Below, one piece after another: positions 1-9,094 of a stretch of 13,354 nucleotides of DNA (its first letter is position 1; each line of letters opens with the position of its first letter). The notes below the pieces were generated by a model that had not been told where the DNA came from, ran no database searches, and saw only the letters and a program-made list of their open reading frames with translations. The stretch comes from an uncultured Collinsella sp. (lineage in GTDB: Bacteria > Actinomycetota > Coriobacteriia > Coriobacteriales > Coriobacteriaceae): NCBI GenBank assembly GCA_900554325.1, contig USHA01000058.1:1-13354 (forward strand), written 5' to 3'. The position numbers and the translations under genes are program-made.

Positions 1-44
1 CCCCTGTCCGGGGTCGCCCTTGTTGAGCTGTTTATGTGTAGCTG

Positions 45-2291
<2,247 letters not shown>

Positions 2292-2304
2292 TGTTCTCCT
2301 TTAC

Positions 2305-2389
2305 CCCACAGGCCCCTTGCCTGCGGGCTTCTCATGTGACGCGGGCCCCCTGCCCCCGCCACGCTTCAGAGCGTGATTGTTCACGCCCT
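2305..2389 (-). promoter_or_regulatory. Structured 5' leader of pnp: three consecutive stem-loops
   Basis: On the minus strand three hairpins fill the space between the rpsO terminator and the pnp Shine-Dalgarno. Hairpin 1 (2368-2389) has a 9-bp stem with one G-U pair and loop ACAA. Hairpin 2 (2336-2362) pairs GCGGG with CCCGC and GTG with CAC around a 2-base bulge and a 9-base loop. Hairpin 3 (2305-2327) has a 9-bp stem with one G-U pair and a 5-base loop, ending a few bases before the AGGAG at 2296-2300. Pairing was worked out by hand. In E. coli the pnp leader stem-loop is the target of RNase III and PNPase autoregulation. A similar role here is an inference. Confidence 0.55.
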
Positions 2390-2394
2390 TACAC

Positions 2395-2426
2395 AAAAAG
2401 AGCGCCCCGCTGCGCAGGACGCTCTT
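2395..2426 (-). terminator. Rho-independent terminator after rpsO
   Basis: Read on the minus strand, AAGAGCGTCC pairs with GGGCGCTCTT around a GC-rich apex of about 5-9 bases, and the stem runs straight into a TTTTT tract. It starts 15 bases past the rpsO stop codon. The position between rpsO and pnp matches the intercistronic terminator known in E. coli, so part of the pnp message may arise by read-through. The + strand side has no comparable T-tract after the stem, so it is read as one-directional. Confidence 0.8.
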
Positions 2427-2440
2427 AGCATGTACAAATC

Positions 2441-2719
2441 CTACTGGATGTTGTCGCGGATGCCCAGAGCCTTGATGAGCTCACGGTACTCGACGATGTC
2501 GTTCTTCTTGATGTAGGAGAGAAGACGACGACGACGGCCGACGAGCATGAGCAGGCCACGACGGGTGTGGAAGTCCTTCTGGTGGGACTTCATGTGCTCG
2601 GTCAGCTCCTTGATGCGCTCGGACAGAATGGCGACCTGAACCTTGGGGTTGCCGGTGTCGACCGGGGTGTTACCGAACTGGGCAGTCAGCTCCGCCTTGC
2701 GCTCTTTGGAAACAGTCAT
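2441..2719 (-). CDS. rpsO: 30S ribosomal protein S15
   Basis: The product is a 92-residue primary-binding protein of the 30S platform that contacts 16S rRNA helices 20-22 and the bridge to the 50S subunit. The sequence is typical over the full family length: an N-terminal basic helix with SKERK, the RNA-contact region HMKSHQKDFHTRRGL at 42-56, the arginine stretch GRRRRLLSYIKK at 61-72 and a LIKALGIRD end. I chose ATG at 2719, preceded by AAAGGTGA with about four bases of spacing. An in-frame extension to 2818 exists but has no family counterpart and would absorb the leader hairpin. The gene sits alone between a 138-base leader and its terminator, so it may be its own transcription unit or the end of the recO operon. 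Confidence 0.98.
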   Translation of the reverse strand: MTVSKERKAELTAQFGNTPVDTGNPKVQVAILSERIKELTEHMKSHQKDFHTRRGLLMLVGRRRRLLSYIKKNDIVEYRELIKALGIRDNIQ

Positions 2720-2739
2720 TGTTTCACCTTTCGTTTTAC

Positions 2740-2755
2740 GTCGCCCACGGGCGAC
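2740..2755 (-). promoter_or_regulatory. Hairpin in the rpsO leader, candidate S15 autoregulatory element
   Basis: On the minus strand GTCGCC-CGTG-GGCGAC forms a perfect 6-bp stem about 20 bases before the rpsO start codon and just before the AAAGGTGA ribosome binding site. It has no T-tract, so it is not a terminator. S15 represses its own message through leader structures in several bacterial groups, and those structures differ between phyla. This hairpin is placed as expected for such an element, but I cannot show S15 binding from sequence. Confidence 0.4.
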
Positions 2756-2824
2756 TCGATTCGCCTCGGACTGGGAAGCCGCCGGTGGAGCGAGCAACCA
2801 AGGTCGAGGTACCAACATGTCGTT

Positions 2825-2833
2825 ATGTTACCA
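2825..2833 (-). promoter_or_regulatory. Possible extended -10 promoter for rpsO
   Basis: The minus strand reads TGG-TAACAT here, an extended -10 type match (TGn plus 4 of 6 positions of TATAAT), in the AT-richer patch of the recO-rpsO gap. No good -35 box is seen at the usual distance. Transcription would start near 2818, giving a leader of about 100 bases that contains the hairpin at 2740-2755. The call is weak. Confidence 0.22.
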
Positions 2834-2857
2834 CAAGCAGCCCGCGCCTGCGCATCA

Positions 2858-3607
2858 TCACCGACCCAACATGAATTCCATCGCACGGAGGCGCTGGTCG
2901 GTGTGCGTCGCCGCCCACACATGCGAAAGCCCGAGCAAGAACGCCGCCGTATGCGGGTCAATTTTCTCGGCCATGAGCGCATCGAAGGTCATGGACATGA
3001 GGGTGCGCAGCCACGCGACCTCACCGGCCGACACCAGCTCGGCACCCGGAACGCTCGACGCGCACGACCCGCACATGAGACCGCCCGCCTGGGGCGAAAA
3101 ATACGACAGCATGGGGTCTCCGCACAGCACGCAGGCCGAAAAATCGGGACGATAGCCAACGTGCGATAGCAGCTTAAAGACATATGCCGCCACAAGTAGG
3201 TCCATATGTGCCGTGTCAAGCCCGCTGCCCACCAGCGCAAGCGCTCGCTGCGTTATGGCAAAGGTAAACGGGTCCTCGGCGTCCTCGAACGAGCACACGC
3301 GCGCGACCTCGGCGATCGCGCTTGCGGCGCAGGTCGTCTCGTAATCGGGCGCAACGCCGAGCGGCGCCTCCATAAGCTCGGCCTGGGAAACCACGTCGAG
3401 TGACCGTCCATGTGCGAGCAGCATATCTACCGTACAGAACAGCTCGCAGCGCGCAGCCAGGCGTCCGCCGGGTTTGCGGGCGCCCTTTGCCACGGCACGA
3501 ACCTGCCGCCCCCGCTCGTCAAGCATCGTCAAGATCAGGTCGGTCTCTTTGAGCTTCGTCTTGTCGAGGACGAGCACCTTGGTGCGATATGTCCGGGAGC
3601 CTGCCAT
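2858..3607 (-). CDS. recO: DNA repair protein RecO
   Basis: The product is a 249-residue recombination mediator. RecO works with RecR to load RecA onto SSB-coated single-stranded DNA in gap and break repair, and it also anneals strands. The N-terminal OB fold is visible in RTYRTKVLVLDKTKLKETD (6-23) and the VAKGARKP segment (39-46). The helical C-terminal domain carries a zinc-finger-like set of cysteines at 159, 162, 179 and 182 (CVLC...CGSC), present in many but not all RecO proteins. The start is ATG at 3607. Its ribosome binding site is poor: AGGA overlaps the era stop codon and lies about 12 bases away, across a GC-only stretch. Translation probably depends on coupling to era, whose stop is 15 bases upstream. 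The era-recO pair is a widely conserved neighbourhood. Confidence 0.95.
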   Translation of the reverse strand: MAGSRTYRTKVLVLDKTKLKETDLILTMLDERGRQVRAVAKGARKPGGRLAARCELFCTVDMLLAHGRSLDVVSQAELMEAPLGVAPDYETTCAASAIAEVARVCSFEDAEDPFTFAITQRALALVGSGLDTAHMDLLVAAYVFKLLSHVGYRPDFSACVLCGDPMLSYFSPQAGGLMCGSCASSVPGAELVSAGEVAWLRTLMSMTFDALMAEKIDPHTAAFLLGLSHVWAATHTDQRLRAMEFMLGR

Positions 3608-3622
3608 GCGCGCCGCGCGTCC

Positions 3623-4690
3623 TTAGTCCTCGGCGTTGTAGCCAAAGCGGCGAATCTGGGCCTCGTCGTCGCGCCAGCCGGCCTTGACCTTCACGTCCAG
3701 CTCCAAAAAGACCTGCGTGCCAAAGATGCGCTCAAGATCGCGACGGGCGTCGATACCGATATGCTTGATCATCTCGCCGCCCTTACCGATGATGATGCCC
3801 TTTTGGCCCTCGCGCTCGACGTAAATGGTGGCGTGCACGCGCAGCACCTTCTTGGTCTGCTCAAGCGCATCACAGATCACGCCAACGGAGTGCGGGATCT
3901 CATCACGGGTGCGGCGCAAGACCTTCTCGCGCACAAACTCGGCAACGAGCGTCTCATCGGAAGCGTCGGTACCCATATCCTCGGGGAACCAACGCGGACC
4001 CTCGGGCAAAAAGTGCGCAACGGTCTCGATAAAGGCATCGACGTTGAAGTTCTTGACCGACGACGTCACGATCTCGTCGTCATATTCCATAAGCTCGTGG
4101 GCGGCCTTGAGCTGTTCCATAACCTGGGCGGGATCGGCCTCATCGGCCTTGGTGAGCACCAGGACCTTCTTGGAACGGGAGCATCTGACGCGCTCGGCAA
4201 CCCAGGCGTCTCCCCTGCCGATCGGCTTGGTGGCATCAATCAAAAACGCGACGACATCGACATCGTTCAGCTCGAACAGCGCGCTCTTGTTGAGCTCGGA
4301 CCCCAGGCCGTCCTTGGGTTTGTGGATACCCGGAGTATCGACAAAGACCAGCTGGTAGCCGGGACGGTTGACGACGGCGCGCATGCGGCGGCGAGTCGTC
4401 TGGGCCACCGGCGAGGTGATGGCGACCTTTTTGCCATAGCAGGCATTAAGCAGCGTGGACTTGCCGGCGTTGGGACGACCGACCAGGGCCACAAAACCGC
4501 TGCGGAAACCGGGCTCCACGTCACCAAAGCCCGCGAGGCTGTCGCCCTCGTCGCACAGGGCGTCGAGCTCCTCGTCGCTCATGCCCTCAAACGGGTCGAA
4601 CTCCTCGACATCCTCGAGCTCCTCGGTATCCACCGCATCCAGGACCTCGTCATCCAAAACTTCATCGGTAGGCTGCATATTGTCGGACAT
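3623..4690 (-). CDS. era: GTPase Era with an acidic N-terminal extension
   Basis: The product is a 355-residue GTPase that binds the 3' end of 16S rRNA during 30S maturation. Motifs: G1 GRPNAGKS at 71-78, QTTR switch I near 97-100, G3 DTPG at 118-121, a G4 that reads TKAD at 180-183 rather than NKxD, a G5-like SSVKN, and a C-terminal KH domain with GIIIGKGG near 305-315. Most Era proteins are about 300 residues. Here the first ~60 residues are extra, with about 25 Asp/Glu and no Lys or Arg. The ATG at 4690 is supported by AAAGGG about six bases upstream and by the 12-base distance to dgkA. An internal ATG at 4582 would remove 36 residues but has a poor ribosome binding site. KH and G-domain identity is certain; the role of the extension is unknown. 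Confidence 0.96.
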   Translation of the reverse strand: MSDNMQPTDEVLDDEVLDAVDTEELEDVEEFDPFEGMSDEELDALCDEGDSLAGFGDVEPGFRSGFVALVGRPNAGKSTLLNACYGKKVAITSPVAQTTRRRMRAVVNRPGYQLVFVDTPGIHKPKDGLGSELNKSALFELNDVDVVAFLIDATKPIGRGDAWVAERVRCSRSKKVLVLTKADEADPAQVMEQLKAAHELMEYDDEIVTSSVKNFNVDAFIETVAHFLPEGPRWFPEDMGTDASDETLVAEFVREKVLRRTRDEIPHSVGVICDALEQTKKVLRVHATIYVEREGQKGIIIGKGGEMIKHIGIDARRDLERIFGTQVFLELDVKVKAGWRDDEAQIRRFGYNAED

Positions 4691-4702
4691 GGGAATCCCT
4701 TT

Positions 4703-5080
4703 CTAAATAAAGCCGAGCGCGTGGGCAAATACCAGCACGCCCACAATCGCGGCGGTGATGGAAAGAATGTATACAGAGGCGGCGGCGATGTCCTTCGCAC
4801 GCTTGGCCAGCGGATGGAGCTCCTGGGTCGCTAGGTCGACGATAGCCTCCATAGCGGTGTTGCACAGCTCGCCGTGAATCACCAGGCCGCAACAGATGAT
4901 AATCGTGGCCCACTCGGCAATGTCGAGCCCCACGACGCAGCCGGCAATGACGGTGCACACGCCCGCAACGAGCATGACCTTAATGTTGCGCTCGGTCTTG
5001 ACGGCGGTGACGAAGCCCTCCATGGCGTAGGAAAACGACTTTAAGAAGGACGGATGGTCCTTGTTCGATCCGGGAATCAT
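4703..5080 (-). CDS. dgkA: Diacylglycerol / undecaprenol kinase family protein
   Basis: The product is a 125-residue integral membrane lipid kinase of the DgkA family. Gram-positive members phosphorylate undecaprenol, recycling the cell-wall lipid carrier, while E. coli DgkA uses diacylglycerol. The substrate cannot be decided from sequence. Family signatures are present: an N-terminal amphipathic helix leading to AVKTERNIK (26-34), ELCNTAMEAIVDL (71-83) with the catalytic Glu/Asn cluster, and AKRAKDIAAASV (92-103). Three membrane segments lie near 35-52, 55-70 and 102-122. The ATG is preceded by TAGGAG, in which the ybeY stop codon TAG is part of the ribosome binding site, with six bases of spacing. 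The ybeY-dgkA-era order matches Bacillus, without the cytidine deaminase gene found there between dgkA and era. Confidence 0.93.
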   Translation of the reverse strand: MIPGSNKDHPSFLKSFSYAMEGFVTAVKTERNIKVMLVAGVCTVIAGCVVGLDIAEWATIIICCGLVIHGELCNTAMEAIVDLATQELHPLAKRAKDIAAASVYILSITAAIVGVLVFAHALGFI

Positions 5081-5089
5081 AGACGGCTC

Positions 5090-5599
5090 CTAGTCGTGGG
5101 CGTGGTTGGTGATGGGGCCGACATGGACTAGCTTGGGGTCCTCGCCGCGCTCGAGCGCCAGATCGCGCAGGATGGCGTCCTCGCGGGCCTCCATGACCTC
5201 GGCCTCGTCGTCCTCGATGTGGTCATAGCCCAGCAGGTGCAGCATGCCGTGTACGAGCATCAGACGGCACTCGTCAGCAGGGCTATTGCCAAAACCGGGG
5301 GCCTGACGGGCAATAACCTGCGGGGCCAAGATAATATCGCCGAGCTCGAGCGTCTCATCGGCGGGAATGTCATCGTCAAAGGCCGAATCGCACTCAAACG
5401 AGAGCACATCGGTGGTGCGGTCGATACCGCGCCACTCGTGGTTGAGCTCGTGCATCTCGTCCTCGTCGACATACGAAAGGGAAATCTCGACTTCACGTTC
5501 AACGCCCTCGGCGGCAAGCACGACCTCGCAGATGTGCTCTACCTCCTGCGCGTCGAGCAGCGTATCGAGCTCGGCATCGTTGCTGATCAATACACTCAA
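5090..5599 (-). CDS. ybeY: Endoribonuclease / rRNA maturation factor YbeY
   Basis: The product is a 169-residue metal-dependent RNase needed for 16S rRNA 3'-end processing and ribosome quality control. The metal site H-x3-H-x5-H is intact (HGMLHLLGYDH, His 117, 121, 127), and the family motif RTTDVLSF is at 61-68. Length is near the family norm of about 150-170. The start is a TTG codon, chosen because its last bases form the phoH stop codon (TTGA overlap) and AAGGAG sits five bases upstream inside the phoH end. No ATG or GTG fits as well. The 4-base overlap implies translational coupling with phoH. The phoH-ybeY pair is conserved across bacteria, and Era, its downstream partner in this operon, acts on the same rRNA end. 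Confidence 0.95.
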   Translation of the reverse strand: MSVLISNDAELDTLLDAQEVEHICEVVLAAEGVEREVEISLSYVDEDEMHELNHEWRGIDRTTDVLSFECDSAFDDDIPADETLELGDIILAPQVIARQAPGFGNSPADECRLMLVHGMLHLLGYDHIEDDEAEVMEAREDAILRDLALERGEDPKLVHVGPITNHAHD

Positions 5600-6582
5600 C
5601 GGGACTCCTTTCGGTCACGTACGCGTTTCTCGCGCACATCATCATAAGCATCGTATGCCTCGACGATACGCCCCACCAAGGCATGGCGCACCACGTCGGC
5701 ACGCTCGAGGTGAGAAAATGCGACATCGTCGACACGGCCCAAAATCTGCTCAACGTCGGCAAGACCGCCGCGACGACCCACCAGGTCACGCTGGCTCAGG
5801 TCGCCGGTAATCACGAACTTGGAGTTGAAGCCCAGGCGCGTCAGGAACATCTTCATCTGCTCGGGCGTGGTATTTTGTGCCTCGTCGAGCACCACGAAGG
5901 CATCACTCAGCGTGCGGCCGCGCATGTAGGCAAGCGGGGCGATCTCGATCACGCCGCGCTCCATAAGCTCATCGGTGCGCTCGCGATCCATCATGTCAAA
6001 AAGGGCGTCGAAAAGCGGACGCATGTAGGGATCGATCTTTTCCTCGAGGGTGCCGGGCAAAAAGCCCAGATTCTCCCCCGCCTCGACAACCGGACGCGTC
6101 AAGATCAGACGGCCCACCTCGTGACGCTTGAGCGCGGCAACGGCGAGCGCCATGGCCAGATAGGTCTTACCGGTGCCGGCAGGACCCAGGCCAAACGTGA
6201 TGGTATGCGTGCGGATGGCATCCACATAGCGCTTTTGGCCGAGCGTCTTGGGGCGAATGACGCGGCCGCGATACGAAAGCAGCACGTCATCGCGAAGCGA
6301 CGTAGCCTCGTGCTCACCGTCGCGCAAGACGGCCAGGCAGCGAGAGACATCGTCGGCAGACAGCGTGCGCCCGGCGGCCGCCTCGCAAAAAGCGTGCTCG
6401 AAAAAGCGCGCCACGAGTTCGACCTCGTCCGGGTCGCCGCTCACGGAGATGCTATCGCCACGGGCGACCACATGAGCGCGAACCAAACTCTCGAGCGCAC
6501 GAAGGACGCCGTCGCCGGCGCCCAAAACGCGCGAGGGATCAATCCCCTCGGGAACGGTAAGTCTAATCTTCGAGGCTTCCAT
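5596..6582 (-). CDS. phoH: PhoH family ATPase
   Basis: The product is a 328-residue cytoplasmic P-loop ATPase of the PhoH/PhoL type, thought to act in RNA metabolism, often with YbeY. The Walker A GPAGTGKT is at 133-140, the Walker B VLDEAQN at 231-237, and the sensor-like ITGDLSQRD follows near 257-265. RPVVEAGENLGFLPG at 163-177 is a family signature. The N-terminal ~100 residues form the small domain usual in this subfamily. I chose ATG at 6582, which gives the normal N-terminus (MEASKIRL); it has GGGAGG three bases upstream and overlaps the mtaB end by 20 bases. A longer frame to 6687 would run deep into mtaB without family support. The exact role of PhoL-type proteins is still poorly known. 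Confidence 0.95.
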   Translation of the reverse strand: MEASKIRLTVPEGIDPSRVLGAGDGVLRALESLVRAHVVARGDSISVSGDPDEVELVARFFEHAFCEAAAGRTLSADDVSRCLAVLRDGEHEATSLRDDVLLSYRGRVIRPKTLGQKRYVDAIRTHTITFGLGPAGTGKTYLAMALAVAALKRHEVGRLILTRPVVEAGENLGFLPGTLEEKIDPYMRPLFDALFDMMDRERTDELMERGVIEIAPLAYMRGRTLSDAFVVLDEAQNTTPEQMKMFLTRLGFNSKFVITGDLSQRDLVGRRGGLADVEQILGRVDDVAFSHLERADVVRHALVGRIVEAYDAYDDVREKRVRDRKESR

Positions 6583-7855
6583 GAACCTCCCTGCGTGCAT
6601 GGACCAAGCCGGAATCATCGACTCCGATGATAGCAACATCGAGCAGGCACGGGGCTGTAAGTCCACAGGTATCGTCAAGACGGGCATGATGGAACGAGCC
6701 GAGCGTCAGGTTGTCGCCATACTCGAGCACGGCACGCTCGACCGTGCCCACGCGACGGCGAGCGTCGGCAATAGCGAGCTCCTGTGCAGCGGCCCGCATA
6801 CGGCGGCTGCGCTCGGCCATAACCTCGGGCGGAACCTGGTCGGGCATGTCGGCAGCAAGGGTACCGGGACGCTTGCTGTAGCGGAACACGTGCATACGCG
6901 AGAAACCCACACGGCGGCACAGCGCCAGCGACTCCTCGAACTCCTCGTCCGTCTCGCCAGGGAAGCCGACAATAACGTCGCAAGAAAGTGACGCCTGCGG
7001 CAGATTGGCGCGAATCATACGCACCGTGTCCTCAAAGGCCTCCGCACTATAGGGACGGCCCATGCGATGCAGGGTCGCCGTGCAGCCGGACTGCACGGGC
7101 AGGTGCAAAAACGGGGCGATACGCTGCGGAAAGCGCGCCATAACCTTAAGCAGGCGCTCGGAGATATCCATGGGCTCGACCGAGGAAATGCGCACATGCG
7201 GAATAGACGTGCGCTCCATAATGGCCTCGAGCAGCTCATCGATTTCGACGTGCTCGTCGGTCGCGCTCTTGCCATCGTAGGCACCCAGGTTCACACCGGT
7301 CAGCACCACCTCGGGCACGCCGGCCTCCTGGGCCTCGCGAACTTGCTCGAGCACGGACTCGACGGGCACGGAGCGCTCGGGGCCGCGCGCCTTCCACACA
7401 ATGCAATAGGTGCAGCGATGGTTGCAGCCATCCTGAATCTTCACGCCCAGGCGAGAGCGACCGAGCGCATCGACCACCTCGCCATCGCTGCAGGCGGGAA
7501 CGCTATCGGACTCAACACCCAGCACCTCGCATACACGTTCGGCGACATCTATCTTGGACGGCTCGGCAATCACGCGATCCGAAAGCTCCGACAGCTCCTC
7601 GGGATGCAAATTGACCACGCATCCGGTCACGACCACATAGGGCTCGTTTGGATGGGCCAGCGCATGACGGACGGCCTTACGGGTCTTGGCCTCGGCCTCG
7701 CCCGTAACGGCACAAGTGTTAATGACGATCAGATCGGCATCCTGGGGCTCCACAATAGCAAAGCCCAAGCGCATAAGATCGGCAGTGATACGGTCAGACT
7801 CAACCCGGTTGACACGGCAGCCGAGGTTGACGACGGAAATATGGGGTGCGAGCAC
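6563..7855 (-). CDS. mtaB: tRNA (t6A37) methylthiotransferase MtaB
   Basis: The product is a 430-residue radical-SAM enzyme that adds a methylthio group to t6A at tRNA position 37 (ms2t6A). Two iron-sulfur clusters are expected. The N-terminal domain has Cys 13 (NLGCRVN), Cys 48 (INTCAVT) and Cys 79 (VTGCVV). The radical-SAM domain has C-x3-C-x2-C at 144, 148 and 151 (DGCNHRCTYC). A TRAM-like RNA-binding region occupies roughly 370-425. The NLGCRVN start and the synteny (dnaJ upstream, phoH downstream, as in Bacillus yqeV) favour MtaB over MiaB or RimO. After the third cluster Cys the sequence reads IVWKARG, whereas I recall IIPxARG in most family members. The start is GTG, with AAGGAG five bases upstream overlapping the dnaJ stop codon. 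Confidence 0.93.
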   Translation of the reverse strand: MLAPHISVVNLGCRVNRVESDRITADLMRLGFAIVEPQDADLIVINTCAVTGEAEAKTRKAVRHALAHPNEPYVVVTGCVVNLHPEELSELSDRVIAEPSKIDVAERVCEVLGVESDSVPACSDGEVVDALGRSRLGVKIQDGCNHRCTYCIVWKARGPERSVPVESVLEQVREAQEAGVPEVVLTGVNLGAYDGKSATDEHVEIDELLEAIMERTSIPHVRISSVEPMDISERLLKVMARFPQRIAPFLHLPVQSGCTATLHRMGRPYSAEAFEDTVRMIRANLPQASLSCDVIVGFPGETDEEFEESLALCRRVGFSRMHVFRYSKRPGTLAADMPDQVPPEVMAERSRRMRAAAQELAIADARRRVGTVERAVLEYGDNLTLGSFHHARLDDTCGLTAPCLLDVAIIGVDDSGLVHARREVHGSLED

Positions 7856-7864
7856 GCGGGCTCC

Positions 7865-9013
7865 TTAATCGAGGATATCGTCGAGGGCACTCTTGATACG
7901 GTCGGTCACCGACTTCTTACCGGAAGCGACGTCATCGCCCATCTCATCGGCAAAAGCACGGAGCAGCTCGCGCTGCTTATTGGAAAGATTGGTGGGAACG
8001 ACCACGCGCAGTTGCACGATCAGGCGGCCACGCGAACCGCCACCGCCAATGCGCGGCATGCCGTAATTATTGACGCTCACGGTGTCGCCGTACTGGGCGC
8101 CGGCGGGAACCGTCACCTTAACGACCTCGTCGGGCATAATGCCCTCGACCTCGATCTCGCAGCCGAGCGCAGCCTGCGCAATCGAGATATCGCTCACCAG
8201 GTACAGGTCGTCCCCGTTGCGCTTAAAGCGCTCATGGTCGGCAACGCGCACGTTGACAATCAGGTCGCCCGAAGGCTCGCCGCGAAGGCCGGCCTCGCCA
8301 AAGCCGCTCACGCGCAGCTGGCGACCGGTCGAAACGCCGGCGGGAATATCGATGTCGATCTTTTCGTGCGAAGGCGTGCGGCCTTGACCGTCGCAGGTCT
8401 CGCAGGGATGATCGATAACCGTGCCCTCGCCATGGCAGTCGGGGCAAGGCGAGGAAGACTGAACCTGGCCCAGGAACGAACGCTGAACCGTCGTGACGTA
8501 GCCCGTACCGTGGCAGCGGCCGCACTGCTTTTCCTGTGCGCCCTCTGCCCTACCGGTGCCATTGCAGTCCTCGCAAGGAGCAAGGCGGTCATAGCTGATT
8601 GTCTTTTTGCAGCCGAGCGCCGCCTCCTCGAGCGTCACCGAAAGCGAGATGGCCATGTCTCGTCCGCGACGACGCTCACGACGGCTGCGGGCGCCACCGC
8701 CGGCACCGCCGCCAAAGAACGACGAGAACAAGTCGTCCATGCCCATGCCACCAAAGATATCGTTGATATCGACGTAGCCCGAACCACCAGGGCCGTCGGC
8801 AGTGCCGTAACGGTCGTAGTTAGCACGCTTCTGCTCATCGGAAAGAACGGAATAGGCCTCGTTGAGCTCCTTGAACTTGGCCTCGGCCTCGGGGTCGTCC
8901 GAAACATCCGGATGTACGGTACGGGCCTTCTTTAGAAACGCACGCTTAATCGTCCGCGCGTCGGCATCCCTGTCGACGCCAAGCACCTCGTAGTAATCCC
9001 TATTTTCCGACAC
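7865..9013 (-). CDS. dnaJ: Molecular chaperone DnaJ (full length)
   Basis: The product is a 382-residue Hsp40 co-chaperone that delivers unfolded clients to DnaK and stimulates its ATPase. The domains are complete: J domain with HPD at 34-36, Gly/Phe-rich linker (about 72-110, including FGGMGMDDLF), four CxxCxGxG zinc repeats (Cys 147/150, 164/167, 190/193, 204/207), then both C-terminal beta domains with PAGVSTG near 224-230 and PAGAQYGD near 303-310. I chose the GTG at 9013, which gives the usual short N-terminus before DYYEVLGV and has GGAAGGA seven bases upstream. A frame to 9079 adds 22 residues with no family match. An 81-base gap separates it from the upstream paralogue, with no convincing promoter, CIRCE or HAIR operator. 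No dnaK or grpE is adjacent. Confidence 0.96.
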   Translation of the reverse strand: MSENRDYYEVLGVDRDADARTIKRAFLKKARTVHPDVSDDPEAEAKFKELNEAYSVLSDEQKRANYDRYGTADGPGGSGYVDINDIFGGMGMDDLFSSFFGGGAGGGARSRRERRRGRDMAISLSVTLEEAALGCKKTISYDRLAPCEDCNGTGRAEGAQEKQCGRCHGTGYVTTVQRSFLGQVQSSSPCPDCHGEGTVIDHPCETCDGQGRTPSHEKIDIDIPAGVSTGRQLRVSGFGEAGLRGEPSGDLIVNVRVADHERFKRNGDDLYLVSDISIAQAALGCEIEVEGIMPDEVVKVTVPAGAQYGDTVSVNNYGMPRIGGGGSRGRLIVQLRVVVPTNLSNKQRELLRAFADEMGDDVASGKKSVTDRIKSALDDILD

Positions 9014-9094
9014 GACCGAATCCTTCCGACTTTCATTATTGTCACAGTGCGTCCTATACCCAAGCAGGGCCGACCGCAAACAGAGGGTTTGATG

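Noticed and set aside
1..13. CCCC-TGTCC-GGGG hairpin downstream of pnp
   Set aside because: A 4-bp stem at the window edge, with no visible T-tract, is not enough to call a pnp terminator. The following sequence is outside the window.
3608..3619. Alternating GC stretch between era and recO
   Set aside because: It is self-complementary in parts but only 12 bases long, without a T-tract or repeats, so it is neither a terminator nor an operator I can support.
3410..4834. 474-residue open frame on the + strand opposite recO, era and dgkA
   Set aside because: It crosses three certain minus-strand genes and has the Leu/Gly/Asp/His-rich composition expected from the antisense of GC-rich coding DNA.
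7067..8935. 622-residue open frame on the + strand opposite mtaB and dnaJ
   Set aside because: It is antisense to two certain genes, has no recognisable motif, and its length is explained by the scarcity of stop codons in the complement of high-GC codons.
9014..9094. Promoter or heat-shock operator between the two dnaJ genes
   Set aside because: I looked for CIRCE, HAIR and -35/-10 boxes on the minus strand. Only TTGCGG and TATAGG with 15-base spacing were found, which is too short and too weak to call.
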